Source: Litoribrevibacter albus (GTDB lineage: Bacteria; Pseudomonadota; Gammaproteobacteria; Pseudomonadales; Litoribrevibacteraceae). Taken from it: a stretch of DNA of 64,000 nucleotides. A program made the position numbers and the translations under genes. Positions 34,704-44,183 of the stretch are shown piece after piece (positions within the stretch are counted from its first letter, which is position 1; every line of letters starts with the position of its first letter). The notes under the pieces were generated by a model that saw only the letters and a program-made list of their open reading frames with translations, was not told where the DNA came from and searched no databases. Where the stretch lies: positions 124,001 to 188,000 of the forward strand of contig NZ_BSNM01000016.1 in the NCBI RefSeq assembly GCF_030159995.1, read 5' to 3'.

Positions 34704-34784
34704 CTCAAATCCTTTTACTAAGTACTTAACAAAAAGTACGCAACGAAAAGCACTTCACTAAAACGTACATAACGGGCTTCCGCT

Positions 34785-35738
34785 CTATTGTGTCTCTGAA
34801 TTCGAAAAATTATAGGAACGAGTTTCTCTCGACCAAGTAGACCAGATACCAATGTCATAGCCATAAGTCAAAGTGACATTTACCGCGTCCATCTCTCTTG
34901 AGGCAGGATAAAGATCAAAAACGATATCCGAAATGTTCTTTGAAAGCGTCTGATCAGAGATATTATTTTCCGTCAAACTCGCACTCACATTCACAAATTC
35001 AAAAGATTGCTCACCATTAGTACTAGAAGAAACAAATCGCTCACTTTGAACGACAGAAGCCTTTCTTACAGATGGAACGTTAAGAACTTCGACTTGAATA
35101 TTCAGAAGTTTTTTAAAAGGTTCTTGCGCTACCATATCCTCCATAAAAAACATCACAACAACAGTGACCACAGGCAAGGTACTAATGATTGCAAAATGGG
35201 GTTTCCATACGTTTACCGACGACTGAAATGAGCCTTCAGCCTGAACCACATAACTACCCACCACTAAATCATGCAGTGATTGTCTCGTTCGTTTATTGAA
35301 AAGATATAAATATGCGGTTGAGAAAATACCGCCAAAAATCACAATCGCCAGAAGATAATGAACAATGGAAAGACCTTCCATAAACTCTGGCGATAGATTT
35401 AGACCATTCAGATAAAAAGGAGTAGCAAAAACAACGTATCGAACAACCGACCTTAGTGGAGAAATATAGTCCCCACTTCGATTGACCACCTTAATATCTA
35501 ATGCTCTTTTACCAAGAGTCTGTCCCTGTCCTATACGGCTATTCAAGATTCCGAAATAACATAACGCTATTGAAAAACCGATTAAGCGAGCGGCGTCTCC
35601 CAGGCTCACAAACCAACTTTCAAAAAACAGCCCAAGAAGGAACCCTAAGCCACCCAAAAAAAGTCCATCTAAAACTAGTGCACCGATTCTTCGCCAAAAA
35701 CCTGAAATGGATGATTCCACTTTCTGTTCTGCGTCCAT
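34785..35738 (-). CDS. RDD family membrane protein with extra C-terminal domain
   Basis: The roughly 317-residue protein has an N-terminal RDD domain (FWRRIGALVLDGLFLGGLGFLLG; GQTLGKRALDIKVVNRSGD) with about four membrane helices. A further helix near residue 185 (IISTLPVVTVVVMFFM) precedes a C-terminal region of about 130 residues with no similarity I recognise. RDD proteins are integral membrane proteins of mostly unknown function; some are linked to ion transport. I use the ATG at 35738 because GGAAG lies at a good distance; a GTG at 35750 is possible. Confidence 0.8.
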   Translation of the reverse strand: MDAEQKVESSISGFWRRIGALVLDGLFLGGLGFLLGLFFESWFVSLGDAARLIGFSIALCYFGILNSRIGQGQTLGKRALDIKVVNRSGDYISPLRSVVRYVVFATPFYLNGLNLSPEFMEGLSIVHYLLAIVIFGGIFSTAYLYLFNKRTRQSLHDLVVGSYVVQAEGSFQSSVNVWKPHFAIISTLPVVTVVVMFFMEDMVAQEPFKKLLNIQVEVLNVPSVRKASVVQSERFVSSSTNGEQSFEFVNVSASLTENNISDQTLSKNISDIVFDLYPASREMDAVNVTLTYGYDIGIWSTWSRETRSYNFSNSETQ

Positions 35739-35798
35739 TCTTTCTTCCACTATTCAGTCCTTTAAATTAAATATTCACGTTTATTCATTAGAACTTTT

Positions 35799-36419
35799 TC
35801 AGCCCTTAAACCCTTTAGCCACGATATAGACCTCGCGAGAACGCGGGCGAGAAGCTGCAGGTTTGCGGATCATCACTTTGTTGAATGAACTGCGAACGTC
35901 TTTCAGGTATTCGTCATAGCCCACGCCCTGAAAGACTTTTGCACAGAAGCTGCCATTGGGTTTTAGGACTTGTCGAGCCATGTCCAGCGCCAGTTCCACC
36001 AAGTACATAGAAGAGTACTGATCGGTGGCATTTACGCCACTCATGTTTGGGGCCATATCGGAGATCACCACATCCACCGGACGATCATCCAACACCGCCA
36101 TAATTTCATCAAAGACGCTTTCTTCGGTGAAATCGCCCTGAATGAAGTCGACATCCGGCAGTGAATCCATCGGCAGAATATCCGACGCAATCACCTTACC
36201 TTTGTCACCCACCCAAGGGCCGACGATTTGCGACCAACCACCCGGCGCAGAACCCAAATCCATCACGATCATGCCTGGTCGAATGAGTTTGTCTTTCTCA
36301 TTAATTTCGATCAGTTTATAACTGGCGCGCGAACGATAGCCATCCACCTGAGCACGTTTCACATAAGGGTCATTTACGTGTTCGTCTAACCATTTTTGAC
36401 TGGTCTTGGATCTCGCCAT
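35799..36419 (-). CDS. rlmE: 23S rRNA (uridine-2'-O)-methyltransferase RlmE
   Basis: The 206-residue FtsJ/RrmJ family enzyme methylates the 2'-O of a uridine in the 23S rRNA A loop using SAM. The SAM motif is [15 protein letters not shown]. The K-D-K-E catalytic set is visible as [23 protein letters not shown] and [12 protein letters not shown]. The length is typical. It is the only clear ribosome-maturation gene in this part and is not followed by ftsH, unlike in Escherichia coli. Confidence 0.96.
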   Translation of the reverse strand: MARSKTSQKWLDEHVNDPYVKRAQVDGYRSRASYKLIEINEKDKLIRPGMIVMDLGSAPGGWSQIVGPWVGDKGKVIASDILPMDSLPDVDFIQGDFTEESVFDEIMAVLDDRPVDVVISDMAPNMSGVNATDQYSSMYLVELALDMARQVLKPNGSFCAKVFQGVGYDEYLKDVRSSFNKVMIRKPAASRPRSREVYIVAKGFKG

Positions 36420-36697
36420 ACTGTTGTTCGCTCTCGGTGTTTATTTTCAAGGAAATGTTTTTAAATAAATGAGTTCAATAGCCGGTTTAAAAACTGTGGT
36501 CCAATAAAGGTCGCAGGACGGCATTGTACTCGTCCGACCAGCTTGTCGCAAAACTACCCAAACTGGCTAAAACTCTCTGTATTTTAGCCTGACTTTTAAA
36601 CACGCTGCGGCTACAATTCGCGCTATTGTTAAATCGACACTATTTGTCTCACTGCTCCCGATTACCTTTGCCGGAGACACCGGCCAGGACACACATT

Positions 36698-38317
36698 ATG
36701 ATTCGCATTACTGAACTTGCTCTCCCTCTCGATCACCCGGAAGACGCACTCAAAGCCGCCATTCTGAAACGCCTAAAGATCAAAGACGCCGATCTTAATG
36801 AGTTTACGGTGTTCAAACGCAGTTACGACGCGCGTAAAAAGAATTCAGAGATCAAATTCGTTTACATCATTGATGCGGATATCAACAACGAAGCGCAGGT
36901 GTTAGCGCGCTTTGAAGACGATCATAATGTGAAGGTTGCGCCAGACACCAACTACTACCCTGTTGCTAAAGCGCCGGAAGATTTAAAAGAACGCCCAATC
37001 ATCATTGGCTTCGGCCCATGCGGTTTGTTTGCTGCCTTAACACTCGCACAAATGGGCTTCAAACCCATCGTATTAGAACGCGGTAAAGAAGTTCGTGCCC
37101 GCACCAAAGACACCTGGGCCCTGTGGCGTAAACATCAGCTGACAACCGAATCGAACGTACAATACGGTGAAGGCGGCGCCGGGCTGTTTTCCGATGGCAA
37201 ACTTTACAGCCAGATTAAAGATCCGAAATTCTATGGCCGTAAGGTGATGAGCGAATTCGTTCGCGCTGGTGCGCCGGAAGAAATCATGTACGTCAGCAAG
37301 CCACACATCGGGACCTTCCGTCTGACCGGCGTGGTGTCGAGAATGCGTGAAGAAATTAAAGCGCTTGGCGGTGAAGTTCGTTTCGAAAGCAAAGTCACCG
37401 ATTTCGACATTGAAGACGGTCAAATCACCGGCGTCACCCTAGCCAATGGTGAAAAACTGCATAGCCGCTATGTGGTGTTAGCACTGGGCCACAGTTCGCG
37501 TGACACCTTCCGTATGCTGGAACGCCAAGGCGTGTATCTGGAAGCCAAGCCGTTTGCGATTGGTTTCCGTATCGAACACCCTCAGCCTATGATTGATCAG
37601 GCACGCTTGGGTAAATACGCAGGCCACCCGGAACTGGGTGCCGCCGATTATAAAGTAATCCATCACGCCAAAAATGGTCGTGCAGTGTACAGTTTCTGCA
37701 TGTGCCCTGGCGGTACTGTCGTTGCTGCGACGTCCGAAGACGGCCGCGTAGTGACCAACGGCATGAGCCAATATTCCCGCAACGAGCGCAACGCCAACTC
37801 AGGCATTGTGGTTGGTATTCATCCTGAAGAAGATTTCCCTGGCGGCCCACTGGCCGGTGTTGAGCTGCAAGAACAACTGGAAAGTAATGCCTTCCTGATG
37901 GGTGGCGAAGACTACACCGCACCAGGCCAGTTGGTCGGTGACTTCATTAAAGGCGTACCGTCTACCGAATTGGGTGACGTTGTCCCGTCTTACAAGCCCG
38001 GTATTAAACTGACAGACCTAGCGCCATCATTGCCAGACTACGCCATTGAAGCCATTCGCGAGGCGTTAACCGCCTTCGGTAAGAAGATCAAAGGCTTTGA
38101 TCGTGACGACGCCATCTTAACCGGGATTGAAACGCGCACCTCTTCGCCAGTTCGAATTAAACGGGATAATGACAGCCTGCAAAGCTTAAACACCCGTGGC
38201 TTATACCCGGCCGGTGAAGGCGCAGGCTACGCCGGTGGCATTCTGTCTGCAGGCGTGGATGGCATTAAAGTCGCCGAAGCCTTAGCGAAACAAATGATGG
38301 CAGATCTGGAAGGCTAG
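36698..38317 (+). CDS. FAD-dependent dehydrogenase, COG2509 family
   Basis: The roughly 539-residue flavoprotein has an N-terminal alpha-beta domain (MIRITELALPLDHPED), an FAD dinucleotide-binding motif GFGPCGLFAALTLAQMGF with a following acidic ERG, the segment YGEGGAGLFSDGKLYSQIKD and a C-terminal GEGAGYAGGILSAGVDG FAD motif. The family is widespread in bacteria but its substrate is not established. The start at 36698 fits the family N-terminus and has AGGA upstream; the frame extends 24 codons further with a TTG, which I reject. The SpoU gene follows 18 bases later. Confidence 0.9.
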   Translation: MIRITELALPLDHPEDALKAAILKRLKIKDADLNEFTVFKRSYDARKKNSEIKFVYIIDADINNEAQVLARFEDDHNVKVAPDTNYYPVAKAPEDLKERPIIIGFGPCGLFAALTLAQMGFKPIVLERGKEVRARTKDTWALWRKHQLTTESNVQYGEGGAGLFSDGKLYSQIKDPKFYGRKVMSEFVRAGAPEEIMYVSKPHIGTFRLTGVVSRMREEIKALGGEVRFESKVTDFDIEDGQITGVTLANGEKLHSRYVVLALGHSSRDTFRMLERQGVYLEAKPFAIGFRIEHPQPMIDQARLGKYAGHPELGAADYKVIHHAKNGRAVYSFCMCPGGTVVAATSEDGRVVTNGMSQYSRNERNANSGIVVGIHPEEDFPGGPLAGVELQEQLESNAFLMGGEDYTAPGQLVGDFIKGVPSTELGDVVPSYKPGIKLTDLAPSLPDYAIEAIREALTAFGKKIKGFDRDDAILTGIETRTSSPVRIKRDNDSLQSLNTRGLYPAGEGAGYAGGILSAGVDGIKVAEALAKQMMADLEG

Positions 38318-38335
38318 CAAAGGGGAAAGTAACTC

Positions 38336-39082
38336 ATGAAATTCGACGACATCAAAAAGCTCCACCAGAAAAAATATCGCCAGCAGTTTGGTCACTATCT
38401 GGTGGAAGGTGAACATCTGATTCTTGAGTTACAAAAAGCGGTTGCCCAATCCGGCATTGATCTACACACCATTCAGTTGTTTGTGACGGAGAAGTATCAG
38501 GATTGGTCTTCCCCTTTTGAAAAGCGTGTCGTGTCATCCAAACAAATGACGCTGCTTTCAGATACCAAATCCCCTCAAGGCATTATCGCCTGTGTGCCTT
38601 TGCCTGAGTCAGCCCCAGCTGCCGATCAAAGTGTGTCTGATCAGAGTAAAAGCGAACGCTGTATCTACCTTCATGAAGTGCAAGACCCTGGCAACCTTGG
38701 GACCATCCTTCGAACACTGGCTTGGTTTGGCGGCTTTCGCTTATTGCTCAGCCCTAACAGCGTTGATCCGTACAACTCCAAAGTCGTGCGTTCCAGCATG
38801 GGCGCCATCTTTCATGTGCCGATGGAATTAGAGGTGTCACTGGATGATTTGGCTGAGCGCTTTGATCGCTTCGCCTACCTTGATATGAACGGAGAAATCA
38901 TCAAATCCGAAGCCTTTGCCGACTTCCCATGTTATCTGTTTGGCAACGAAGCCCGTGGTGTGCCGAGAGAAGCACTTACCGCACTCAATGCCACCGCCTT
39001 TACCATTCCCGGCAACGGTGCCATTGAATCGTTGAATTTAGCGAGTGCGGTGAATATGAGCGTGTTTCAGTTGTCGGTGTGA
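38336..39082 (+). CDS. SpoU/TrmH family RNA 2'-O-methyltransferase
   Basis: The 248-residue protein has the three SPOUT knot motifs: EVQDPGNLGTILRT (motif 1), LFGNEARGVP (motif 2) and IPGNGAIESLNLASAVNMSVF (motif 3). An N-terminal RNA-binding domain begins with KLHQKKYRQQFGHYLVEG. It methylates ribose 2'-OH in rRNA or tRNA; the exact site cannot be assigned. It is likely co-transcribed with the preceding flavoprotein. Confidence 0.92.
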   Translation: MKFDDIKKLHQKKYRQQFGHYLVEGEHLILELQKAVAQSGIDLHTIQLFVTEKYQDWSSPFEKRVVSSKQMTLLSDTKSPQGIIACVPLPESAPAADQSVSDQSKSERCIYLHEVQDPGNLGTILRTLAWFGGFRLLLSPNSVDPYNSKVVRSSMGAIFHVPMELEVSLDDLAERFDRFAYLDMNGEIIKSEAFADFPCYLFGNEARGVPREALTALNATAFTIPGNGAIESLNLASAVNMSVFQLSV

Positions 39083-39124
39083 GGAAAGAAATAACGCTCC
39101 CTTTACAGAACTACAGACACTTTA

Positions 39125-39898
39125 TCACTCTTGGCAAAAATCACTTTTTATATTCAACAGTGATTGCTCATCAAAAATTGGTGATAGCAGTAGTCTTGAA
39201 GCGTATGGCGAAATAAATAATGAGTGAAGACGCAAACGACTATCCGCCCCACTCAACGAAATAACCTCTGCCACAGTGTTAGCAGGTACAACATTCACAT
39301 GTTGAAGCTCATACTTTATAAAAGAGCCTCCATGAAGGTAAAACCGCCAAGCCTTAAACTGATCCGTTCGCCATATAACCATTAGCGTTCCCTGACACCC
39401 GGCAAAAATTTCTTTTGCATCGACTAACATCACATGCATATCAGATGCGTCACTTCCATCTTCAAATACATTGCCAGAATAAACTTTAGCTTTGTAATCA
39501 GTAAGATTAATCCCTCTCTCCTTCAACCCCTGTATAACCTTTGTATACGTTGTAATCCTTTTCTTTTCTTTCTCAGCCACCCACGGCCATACCTCTCTAT
39601 TTAACTCATTTAAATTTAAAATCTCAGAGGTAGCTTGCTGATAATTGCCCTCAAAATAGCGAGTAACCTTAGCATCAACATTCGAAAAGGCTGCAGGAAC
39701 AATGGTTGCTACTCCATACACAGAAAATGTCAGTAAACTGTTTTTGAGAACATACAACGCTTCATCTTCTGCTAACTCAGAGTAATTCAGGTCTTTAGAG
39801 GCTTCGTGACCAAACTTAATTTCCATCTCCGACGCATTGGTTAAGCTCGCCAACGCGATAAATAAACTAAAGACTATGCCTTTTAAAGCCTTTGTCAT
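39125..39898 (-). CDS. Exported protein of unknown function
   Basis: The 257-residue protein has a clear signal peptide (residues 1-22, cleavage near TNA-SE). The mature part has no repeat or catalytic motif that I recognise. It contains a hydrophobic segment (LLTFSVYGVATIVPAAF) near residue 55, a central region TDYKAKVYSGNVFEDGSDASDMHVMLVDAKEIF, and two Cys (GCQGT and the penultimate FCQE) that could pair. The codon and AT content appears somewhat richer in A/T than its neighbours. Placed alone between convergent genes, it gives no contextual hint. Confidence 0.6.
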   Translation of the reverse strand: MTKALKGIVFSLFIALASLTNASEMEIKFGHEASKDLNYSELAEDEALYVLKNSLLTFSVYGVATIVPAAFSNVDAKVTRYFEGNYQQATSEILNLNELNREVWPWVAEKEKKRITTYTKVIQGLKERGINLTDYKAKVYSGNVFEDGSDASDMHVMLVDAKEIFAGCQGTLMVIWRTDQFKAWRFYLHGGSFIKYELQHVNVVPANTVAEVISLSGADSRLRLHSLFISPYASRLLLSPIFDEQSLLNIKSDFCQE

Positions 39899-39967
39899 CC
39901 TGCCTCCGAGTTGTATTAACGCCCTGTCATAAGCCGAACCACAATATCACCACCTTTTCCCAGGCAC

Positions 39968-39989
39968 AAAAAAGGCCTCCGAAGAGGCC
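39968..39989 (-). terminator. Terminator after yceI
   Basis: On the minus strand the stem GGCCTC / GAGGCC with a stable TTCG tetraloop is followed by six T residues, 44 bases downstream of the YceI gene. Confidence 0.9.
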
Positions 39990-40032
39990 ATAGGTATAGA
40001 ACAACAAAAAATTGTTTTTGGCAGTGAATCGA

Positions 40033-40617
40033 TTACTGACGAATACCTTCAACATGAAGTTCCAGCTCAACCGTTTCAGACGCTGGGCCAAGGTTGTAGT
40101 CGATACCGAAGTCTTTCAGTTTGATCGTCGTTGAACCGGCGAAACCGTTACGGAAACCACCCCAAGGGTCGTTACCACCACCGATGTGTTCTGCATCAAT
40201 GGTTACTGATTTAGTAACACCGTGCAGCGTCAAATCACCCACCAATTGGAAAGTGCCGTTGTCACCCGTAACAACCGACTTGCTTTGGAAGATGGCTTTT
40301 GGATAAGTGCTCACGTCCAGAAAATCATTGCCACGAAGATGTTTGTCACGCTCTGCGTGGTTTGAATCGACACTCTTGGTATCGATCACAACATTCACTT
40401 GGCTTGCCGCCAGATTCTTCTCATCAAAGGTAAATTCACCTTTGAAGTCATTGAAACGGCCTGTTAACCAGCTGTATCCCAGGTGTTTGATTCTGAATTG
40501 AATCGAGGCATGTGCGCCTTTGGTATCAATCACATATTTATCAGCCATTGCAGACATTGACATAAGTGAAGCTAACGATGCAGCCAATAAAGTTTTAGTG
40601 ATCTTGCCTAATTTCAT
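40033..40617 (-). CDS. YceI family periplasmic lipid-binding protein
   Basis: The 194-residue protein has a signal peptide (cleavage near AMA-DK, residue 25) and the YceI lipocalin-like fold: YVIDTKGAHASIQFRIKHLGYSWLTGRF, then DLTLHGVTKSVT and GFAGSTTIKLKDFGIDYNLGP. Family members bind polyisoprenoids. It is the second gene of a pair with cytochrome b561, a common arrangement that suggests a quinone-related role in the periplasm. A terminator follows. Confidence 0.92.
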   Translation of the reverse strand: MKLGKITKTLLAASLASLMSMSAMADKYVIDTKGAHASIQFRIKHLGYSWLTGRFNDFKGEFTFDEKNLAASQVNVVIDTKSVDSNHAERDKHLRGNDFLDVSTYPKAIFQSKSVVTGDNGTFQLVGDLTLHGVTKSVTIDAEHIGGGNDPWGGFRNGFAGSTTIKLKDFGIDYNLGPASETVELELHVEGIRQ

Positions 40618-40729
40618 TTGAGTCTCCTATAAGTTTGTTCTTGTCAAATGTGTTCTTGTTAAATGTGTTCTTGTTACGTTCTTTCTAATCCGTGTTCATT
40701 GCAGAGTTTTTGAATACTATTGTTTTGAC

Positions 40730-41278
40730 TTACGAGCCTTTGATCATTCGAAGTAACGTCCGATCTTTGTCTATGAAGTGATGTTTCAACGCGCCCAGCG
40801 CATGCAGTACCGCCAAACCAATTAAGGTATACGCCACATACTCATGAATCATGCCAGCGATATCGCCCTGGCTTTCGCCACCCGCGATCAGTGCAGGCAC
40901 TTCAAACAGCCCAAACACATCAACACCATGCCCTTTCGCGGTAGAAATCAAATAGCCGCTGAACATGACCACCAGCATCAATAAATAGAGGCCAAAGTGC
41001 GCCAGCTTCGCGCCAACTTTTTCCGCCTTTGAGTGATTTTCCAATGGCTTAGGGTGAACATTGATCATTCGCCAGACCAGACGAAATACAATCAGTATGA
41101 ACAGCAACACGCCAATGCCTTTATGTATTGGGGGTAAGGTCTGATACAAACTGTCGTAATAGCTCAGCGAACGCATATAGATGCCTGAGGCAAACAGTCC
41201 GATGATGGTCAGCGCTGCAATCCAATGTACAGAAATGGTTACCACACCAAAGCGATTTTCAGAATTTTTTAACTGCAT
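40730..41278 (-). CDS. Cytochrome b561 family protein
   Basis: The 182-residue four-helix membrane protein has His residues placed for two b-type haems: SVHWIAALTIIGLF, PIHKGIGVLLFI, AHFGLYLLMLVVMFSGY and HEYVAYTLIGLAVLHALGALKHHF. The family (CybB) moves electrons between quinol and other carriers in the cytoplasmic membrane. It lies upstream of and in the same direction as the YceI gene; the two are a frequently conserved pair. Confidence 0.92.
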   Translation of the reverse strand: MQLKNSENRFGVVTISVHWIAALTIIGLFASGIYMRSLSYYDSLYQTLPPIHKGIGVLLFILIVFRLVWRMINVHPKPLENHSKAEKVGAKLAHFGLYLLMLVVMFSGYLISTAKGHGVDVFGLFEVPALIAGGESQGDIAGMIHEYVAYTLIGLAVLHALGALKHHFIDKDRTLLRMIKGS

Positions 41279-41350
41279 TTTAAAACCCTGTTATCCGATA
41301 CAAGGCCAGATGAAGGCCGCACCGTTGAATGTCTTTCGTAAATTTTTAGC

Positions 41351-41380
41351 AAGATTATCAATTAACAATCCGATAATCTT
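41351..41380. promoter_or_regulatory. Inverted repeat, possible operator
   Basis: A perfect nine-base inverted repeat AAGATTATC / GATAATCTT with a 12-base spacer lies in the divergent region between cytochrome b561 and the AraC gene. Confidence 0.4.
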
Positions 41381-41396
41381 CTAGAAAATATAGGCT

Positions 41397-41426
41397 AGTA
41401 ATATCGAAATGATCGATATTACTTTT
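41397..41426. promoter_or_regulatory. Second inverted repeat, operator or terminator-like
   Basis: A perfect ten-base inverted repeat AGTAATATCG / CGATATTACT with a seven-base loop is followed on the plus strand by TTT. It lies 17 bases after the first inverted repeat. Confidence 0.45.
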
Positions 41427-41560
41427 ATCTGTTTCTCAGCTAACCGTCTAAAAAGTCAATTTCGTTCTAAACACTATCATGAGAAAGTTTTACACTCTGA
41501 CCAAAAGATCAGAAAATTGTTCAATAGCCACCGTACCTACAACCTGAACAGCCATAAGCG

Positions 41561-42433
41561 ATGACACATTTAACGTCTGAATCTGCCCGATATCATCATG
41601 TTAAGCAGCTGAATAACTTAGAGTTGTTGGACGCACGCTTTCGTCGTCAGACCTTTGGAAAGCACGTGCATGAAGGGTTTTGTATTGGAGTGATTGAAGA
41701 CGGCGCCCAGGCGTTCTTCCGATCAGGTGAAATTCACGTTGCAGGCACAAACCGCATCATTCTGGTCAATGCTGATCAAGTGCATACCGGATATTCGGCA
41801 ACAGATCACGGCTGGTCGTATCGGGCCATTTATCCAACGCCGGAACACTTTGAATCGGTAACCAATGAATACGGATTAAATACCGGCACACCCTACTTTG
41901 ATGCCTCAGTCGTTCATGACCCGTTGATGGCGAATCAACTGCGCCATTTATTCAATGTGATGGCCTCAACTGACAGCTCCACGCTGGAAATTCAAACCTG
42001 CTATCTGCAGGTCATCAGCCACTTGATTCAGCGACACAACCGTAGCCGAGCCATGCCGTTAACGACAGGTTCAGAACATTGGGCCATTGAAACCGTTAAG
42101 GAATTCCTGACGGCCAATGTAGATCAAAATGTTTCTCTTGATCAATTAAGCGATCTGGTCAATCTAAACCCACATTATTTGGTACGAACATTTCAGAAAA
42201 CGACGGGGATGCCACCCCATGCGTATCATGTTCAGATTCGCTTACAACAAGCCAAAGCGTTATTATCTCACGGAATGAAACTTCATGACGTGGCCTTAGA
42301 AACGGGCTTCAGCGATCAAAGCCATCTGTCTCGCCATTTCAAAAAGGCTGTAGGTGTGACGCCTGGCGTGTTCCAGCGGCAAGTAAATGCATCACCAGTG
42401 ATTAACCCGCCATTAAATAGCCATCCCCATTAA
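41561..42433 (+). CDS. AraC family transcriptional regulator
   Basis: The 290-residue protein has an N-terminal AraC-ligand-binding cupin domain (FGKHVHEGFCIGVIEDGAQAFF; LVNADQVHTGY). A C-terminal double helix-turn-helix follows (SLDQLSDLVNLNPHYLVRTFQKTTGMPPHAYHVQIRL and LHDVALETGFSDQSHLSRHFKKAVGVTPGVFQ). Such cupin-AraC proteins often control exporter genes, but the adjacent downstream genes are a toxin-antitoxin pair, so the target is unclear. It is divergent from cytochrome b561. Confidence 0.9.
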   Translation: MTHLTSESARYHHVKQLNNLELLDARFRRQTFGKHVHEGFCIGVIEDGAQAFFRSGEIHVAGTNRIILVNADQVHTGYSATDHGWSYRAIYPTPEHFESVTNEYGLNTGTPYFDASVVHDPLMANQLRHLFNVMASTDSSTLEIQTCYLQVISHLIQRHNRSRAMPLTTGSEHWAIETVKEFLTANVDQNVSLDQLSDLVNLNPHYLVRTFQKTTGMPPHAYHVQIRLQQAKALLSHGMKLHDVALETGFSDQSHLSRHFKKAVGVTPGVFQRQVNASPVINPPLNSHPH

Positions 42434-42519
42434 TCTATTTGGTTCTTATTCATCATGTTTCGATAACCTCCATGTGCTAACATCTGTACCAACACTGATA
42501 ACAAAAGACGAGGTGAAAT

Positions 42520-42807
42520 ATGGACACAAGAATCCAATTTCGAGTCGATGAAGAAACCAAACGTTTAGCTCAACAAATGGCTGAAAGCCAAGGCAGAACG
42601 CTAAGTGAGGCCTGTCGGGAACTGACAGAGCAATTAGCCGAGCAACAGAGAAAAATTGAATCGCATCAAGAATGGCTAGCAAACGAGGTCAATCAAGCCT
42701 TTGCCAAACTGGAAGAAGGTAATGCCCATTTTATTGAGCAGACAGACGCTCAAACAGAAATGGAACGCCGCAAAGCCAACATTCGCAGCAGGTTCAATAA
42801 GGCATGA
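42520..42807 (+). CDS. Ribbon-helix-helix antitoxin (DinJ/RelB-like)
   Basis: The 95-residue protein starts MDTRIQFRVDEETKRLAQ and continues GRTLSEACRELTEQLA, the ribbon-helix-helix DNA-binding pattern of DinJ/RelB-type antitoxins, with a long Glu/Gln-rich helical tail that would wrap the toxin. A GAGGTG ribosome site precedes it. Its stop overlaps the toxin start (ATGA), the usual layout in which antitoxin precedes toxin and both share an autoregulated promoter. Confidence 0.85.
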   Translation: MDTRIQFRVDEETKRLAQQMAESQGRTLSEACRELTEQLAEQQRKIESHQEWLANEVNQAFAKLEEGNAHFIEQTDAQTEMERRKANIRSRFNKA

Positions 42808-43082
42808 TATTCTGGGAAGAAGAGGCGCTTAACGACCGAGAAAAAATATTTGAATACCTTTACCGTTTTAATCCTCTAGCTGCAGAGCAAACTGATTCCC
42901 TTATTGAACAAAGAACGCTTATGCTACTAGAACAACCCGAAATGGGCGTTGTTCGAAAAGGAATTAAAGGCCGTTTGCTCATTATTCCTGAGATATCAAT
43001 GACAGTGTCGTATTGGATCGACGAGCAGCATATTCGAGTCATGCGAGTATTGCATCACAAGCAAAAATTTCCCTTACGATAA
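42804..43082 (+). CDS. RelE/ParE family toxin
   Basis: The 92-residue protein has the ParE/RelE fold pattern: FWEEEALNDREKIFEYLYRFNPLAAEQTDSLIE helices, then PEMGVVRKGIKGRLLIIPEISMTVSYWID strands and a C-terminal IRVMRVLHHKQKFP, where Arg and His near the end are typical of the active centre. It would inhibit translation or DNA gyrase unless bound by the upstream antitoxin. Translationally coupled by a four-base overlap. Confidence 0.87.
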   Translation: MIFWEEEALNDREKIFEYLYRFNPLAAEQTDSLIEQRTLMLLEQPEMGVVRKGIKGRLLIIPEISMTVSYWIDEQHIRVMRVLHHKQKFPLR

Positions 43083-43113
43083 CTCAAACATGCCCTTCTA
43101 AATCACGGCAACG

Positions 43114-44091
43114 CTAAAACCATCGATTGAATCGTAAGAACACCACTTGTAGAGCGGCGATTAACGTCATTAACCCCGCAACGATCCAAAAGGCATCAGA
43201 GTTATCCGCCCCCGGCATTCCTCCGACATTGATTCCCAGCAATCCGGTTAAGAAACCTAGCGGCAGGAAAATCGCAGCAACAATCGAAAGCATGTACATG
43301 CGATTATTCATTTGCTCCGACATGGCACTGGCAATTTCATCTTGAGTGATGGACGCTCGTTCGCGAATGGAATCCAAGTCCTCGATATAACGAAGCAAGT
43401 GATCTGAAGTCTGTCTTAAATGGATGTAATCATGGTCGCTGATGAAGGAGAAACGATCCGAAATCAGTTTCTGCATTGCCTCACGTTGAGGCGAGAGATA
43501 ACGTCGTAACACTATGGCCTGACGACGTAAATCCGCCAAATCAGAACGTAACGAGTGAGAGGCACTGTCGATGACCTTTTCTTCCAAAGACGCGATGGTT
43601 TCTTCTTGCGCGTGCAAGGTGCCCTGCATACGGCTGATCAATCGGTCGGTCAGCATCACAATGAATTCACCCACCGTAGTCGGCCCAGCCCCTTGCTCAA
43701 TTTGTTCGACGATGTCTTGTGCCGACAGCAATCGACGCTTGCGGGTGCTGATGATGCGATACGGCTCGATCCAGATCCGAATCGACACCATATCTTCAGG
43801 GTCAGAGTTAGGCGCCAGATTTACCCCTCGCAAGGTCAGCAAGGCACCTTGGCCGAATCGGGTACAGCGAGGGCTGGTTTCATCACACAACAAGCCATCG
43901 ATGATCACCTGATCCAAACCGCTTTTCTCATTCAACCATTGCTGTGCTTTCTCAGAGGTGTAATCCAGATGAATCCAGGCGGGCGCCCCTTCACTGCCAG
44001 CGGTTTCCAGGTCACTCCAATTCAGTGTCTGCCCTTTCTGTGCGCCATTCAAACAATAGGCGTACACCAATCCATCGTTGTCTTTCTGCAT
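43114..44091 (-). CDS. zntB: CorA-like zinc transporter ZntB
   Basis: The 325-residue protein of the CorA/ZntB family has a large cytoplasmic N-terminal domain with a long helix (LEEKVIDSASHSLRSDLADLRRQAIVLRRYLSPQR), then two C-terminal membrane helices separated by the signature LLGINVGGMPG. The GIN variant of the GxN motif, with the following GGMPG, is typical of ZntB rather than magnesium-specific CorA (GMN). It moves Zn2+ across the inner membrane. Confidence 0.9.
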   Translation of the reverse strand: MQKDNDGLVYAYCLNGAQKGQTLNWSDLETAGSEGAPAWIHLDYTSEKAQQWLNEKSGLDQVIIDGLLCDETSPRCTRFGQGALLTLRGVNLAPNSDPEDMVSIRIWIEPYRIISTRKRRLLSAQDIVEQIEQGAGPTTVGEFIVMLTDRLISRMQGTLHAQEETIASLEEKVIDSASHSLRSDLADLRRQAIVLRRYLSPQREAMQKLISDRFSFISDHDYIHLRQTSDHLLRYIEDLDSIRERASITQDEIASAMSEQMNNRMYMLSIVAAIFLPLGFLTGLLGINVGGMPGADNSDAFWIVAGLMTLIAALQVVFLRFNRWF

Positions 44092-44183
44092 TTCTTATTT
44101 CTCTAGAGATCCTTACCCAACAGCAATAGTAGTTGAGCTATTCAAATCAAACTAGAGAAACAAAAACTTCAGTTAATAAAGAC

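Noticed and set aside
43555-44106. 183-codon open frame opposite zntB
   Set aside because: It is antisense to a well-conserved transporter gene and has no ribosome site or family likeness.
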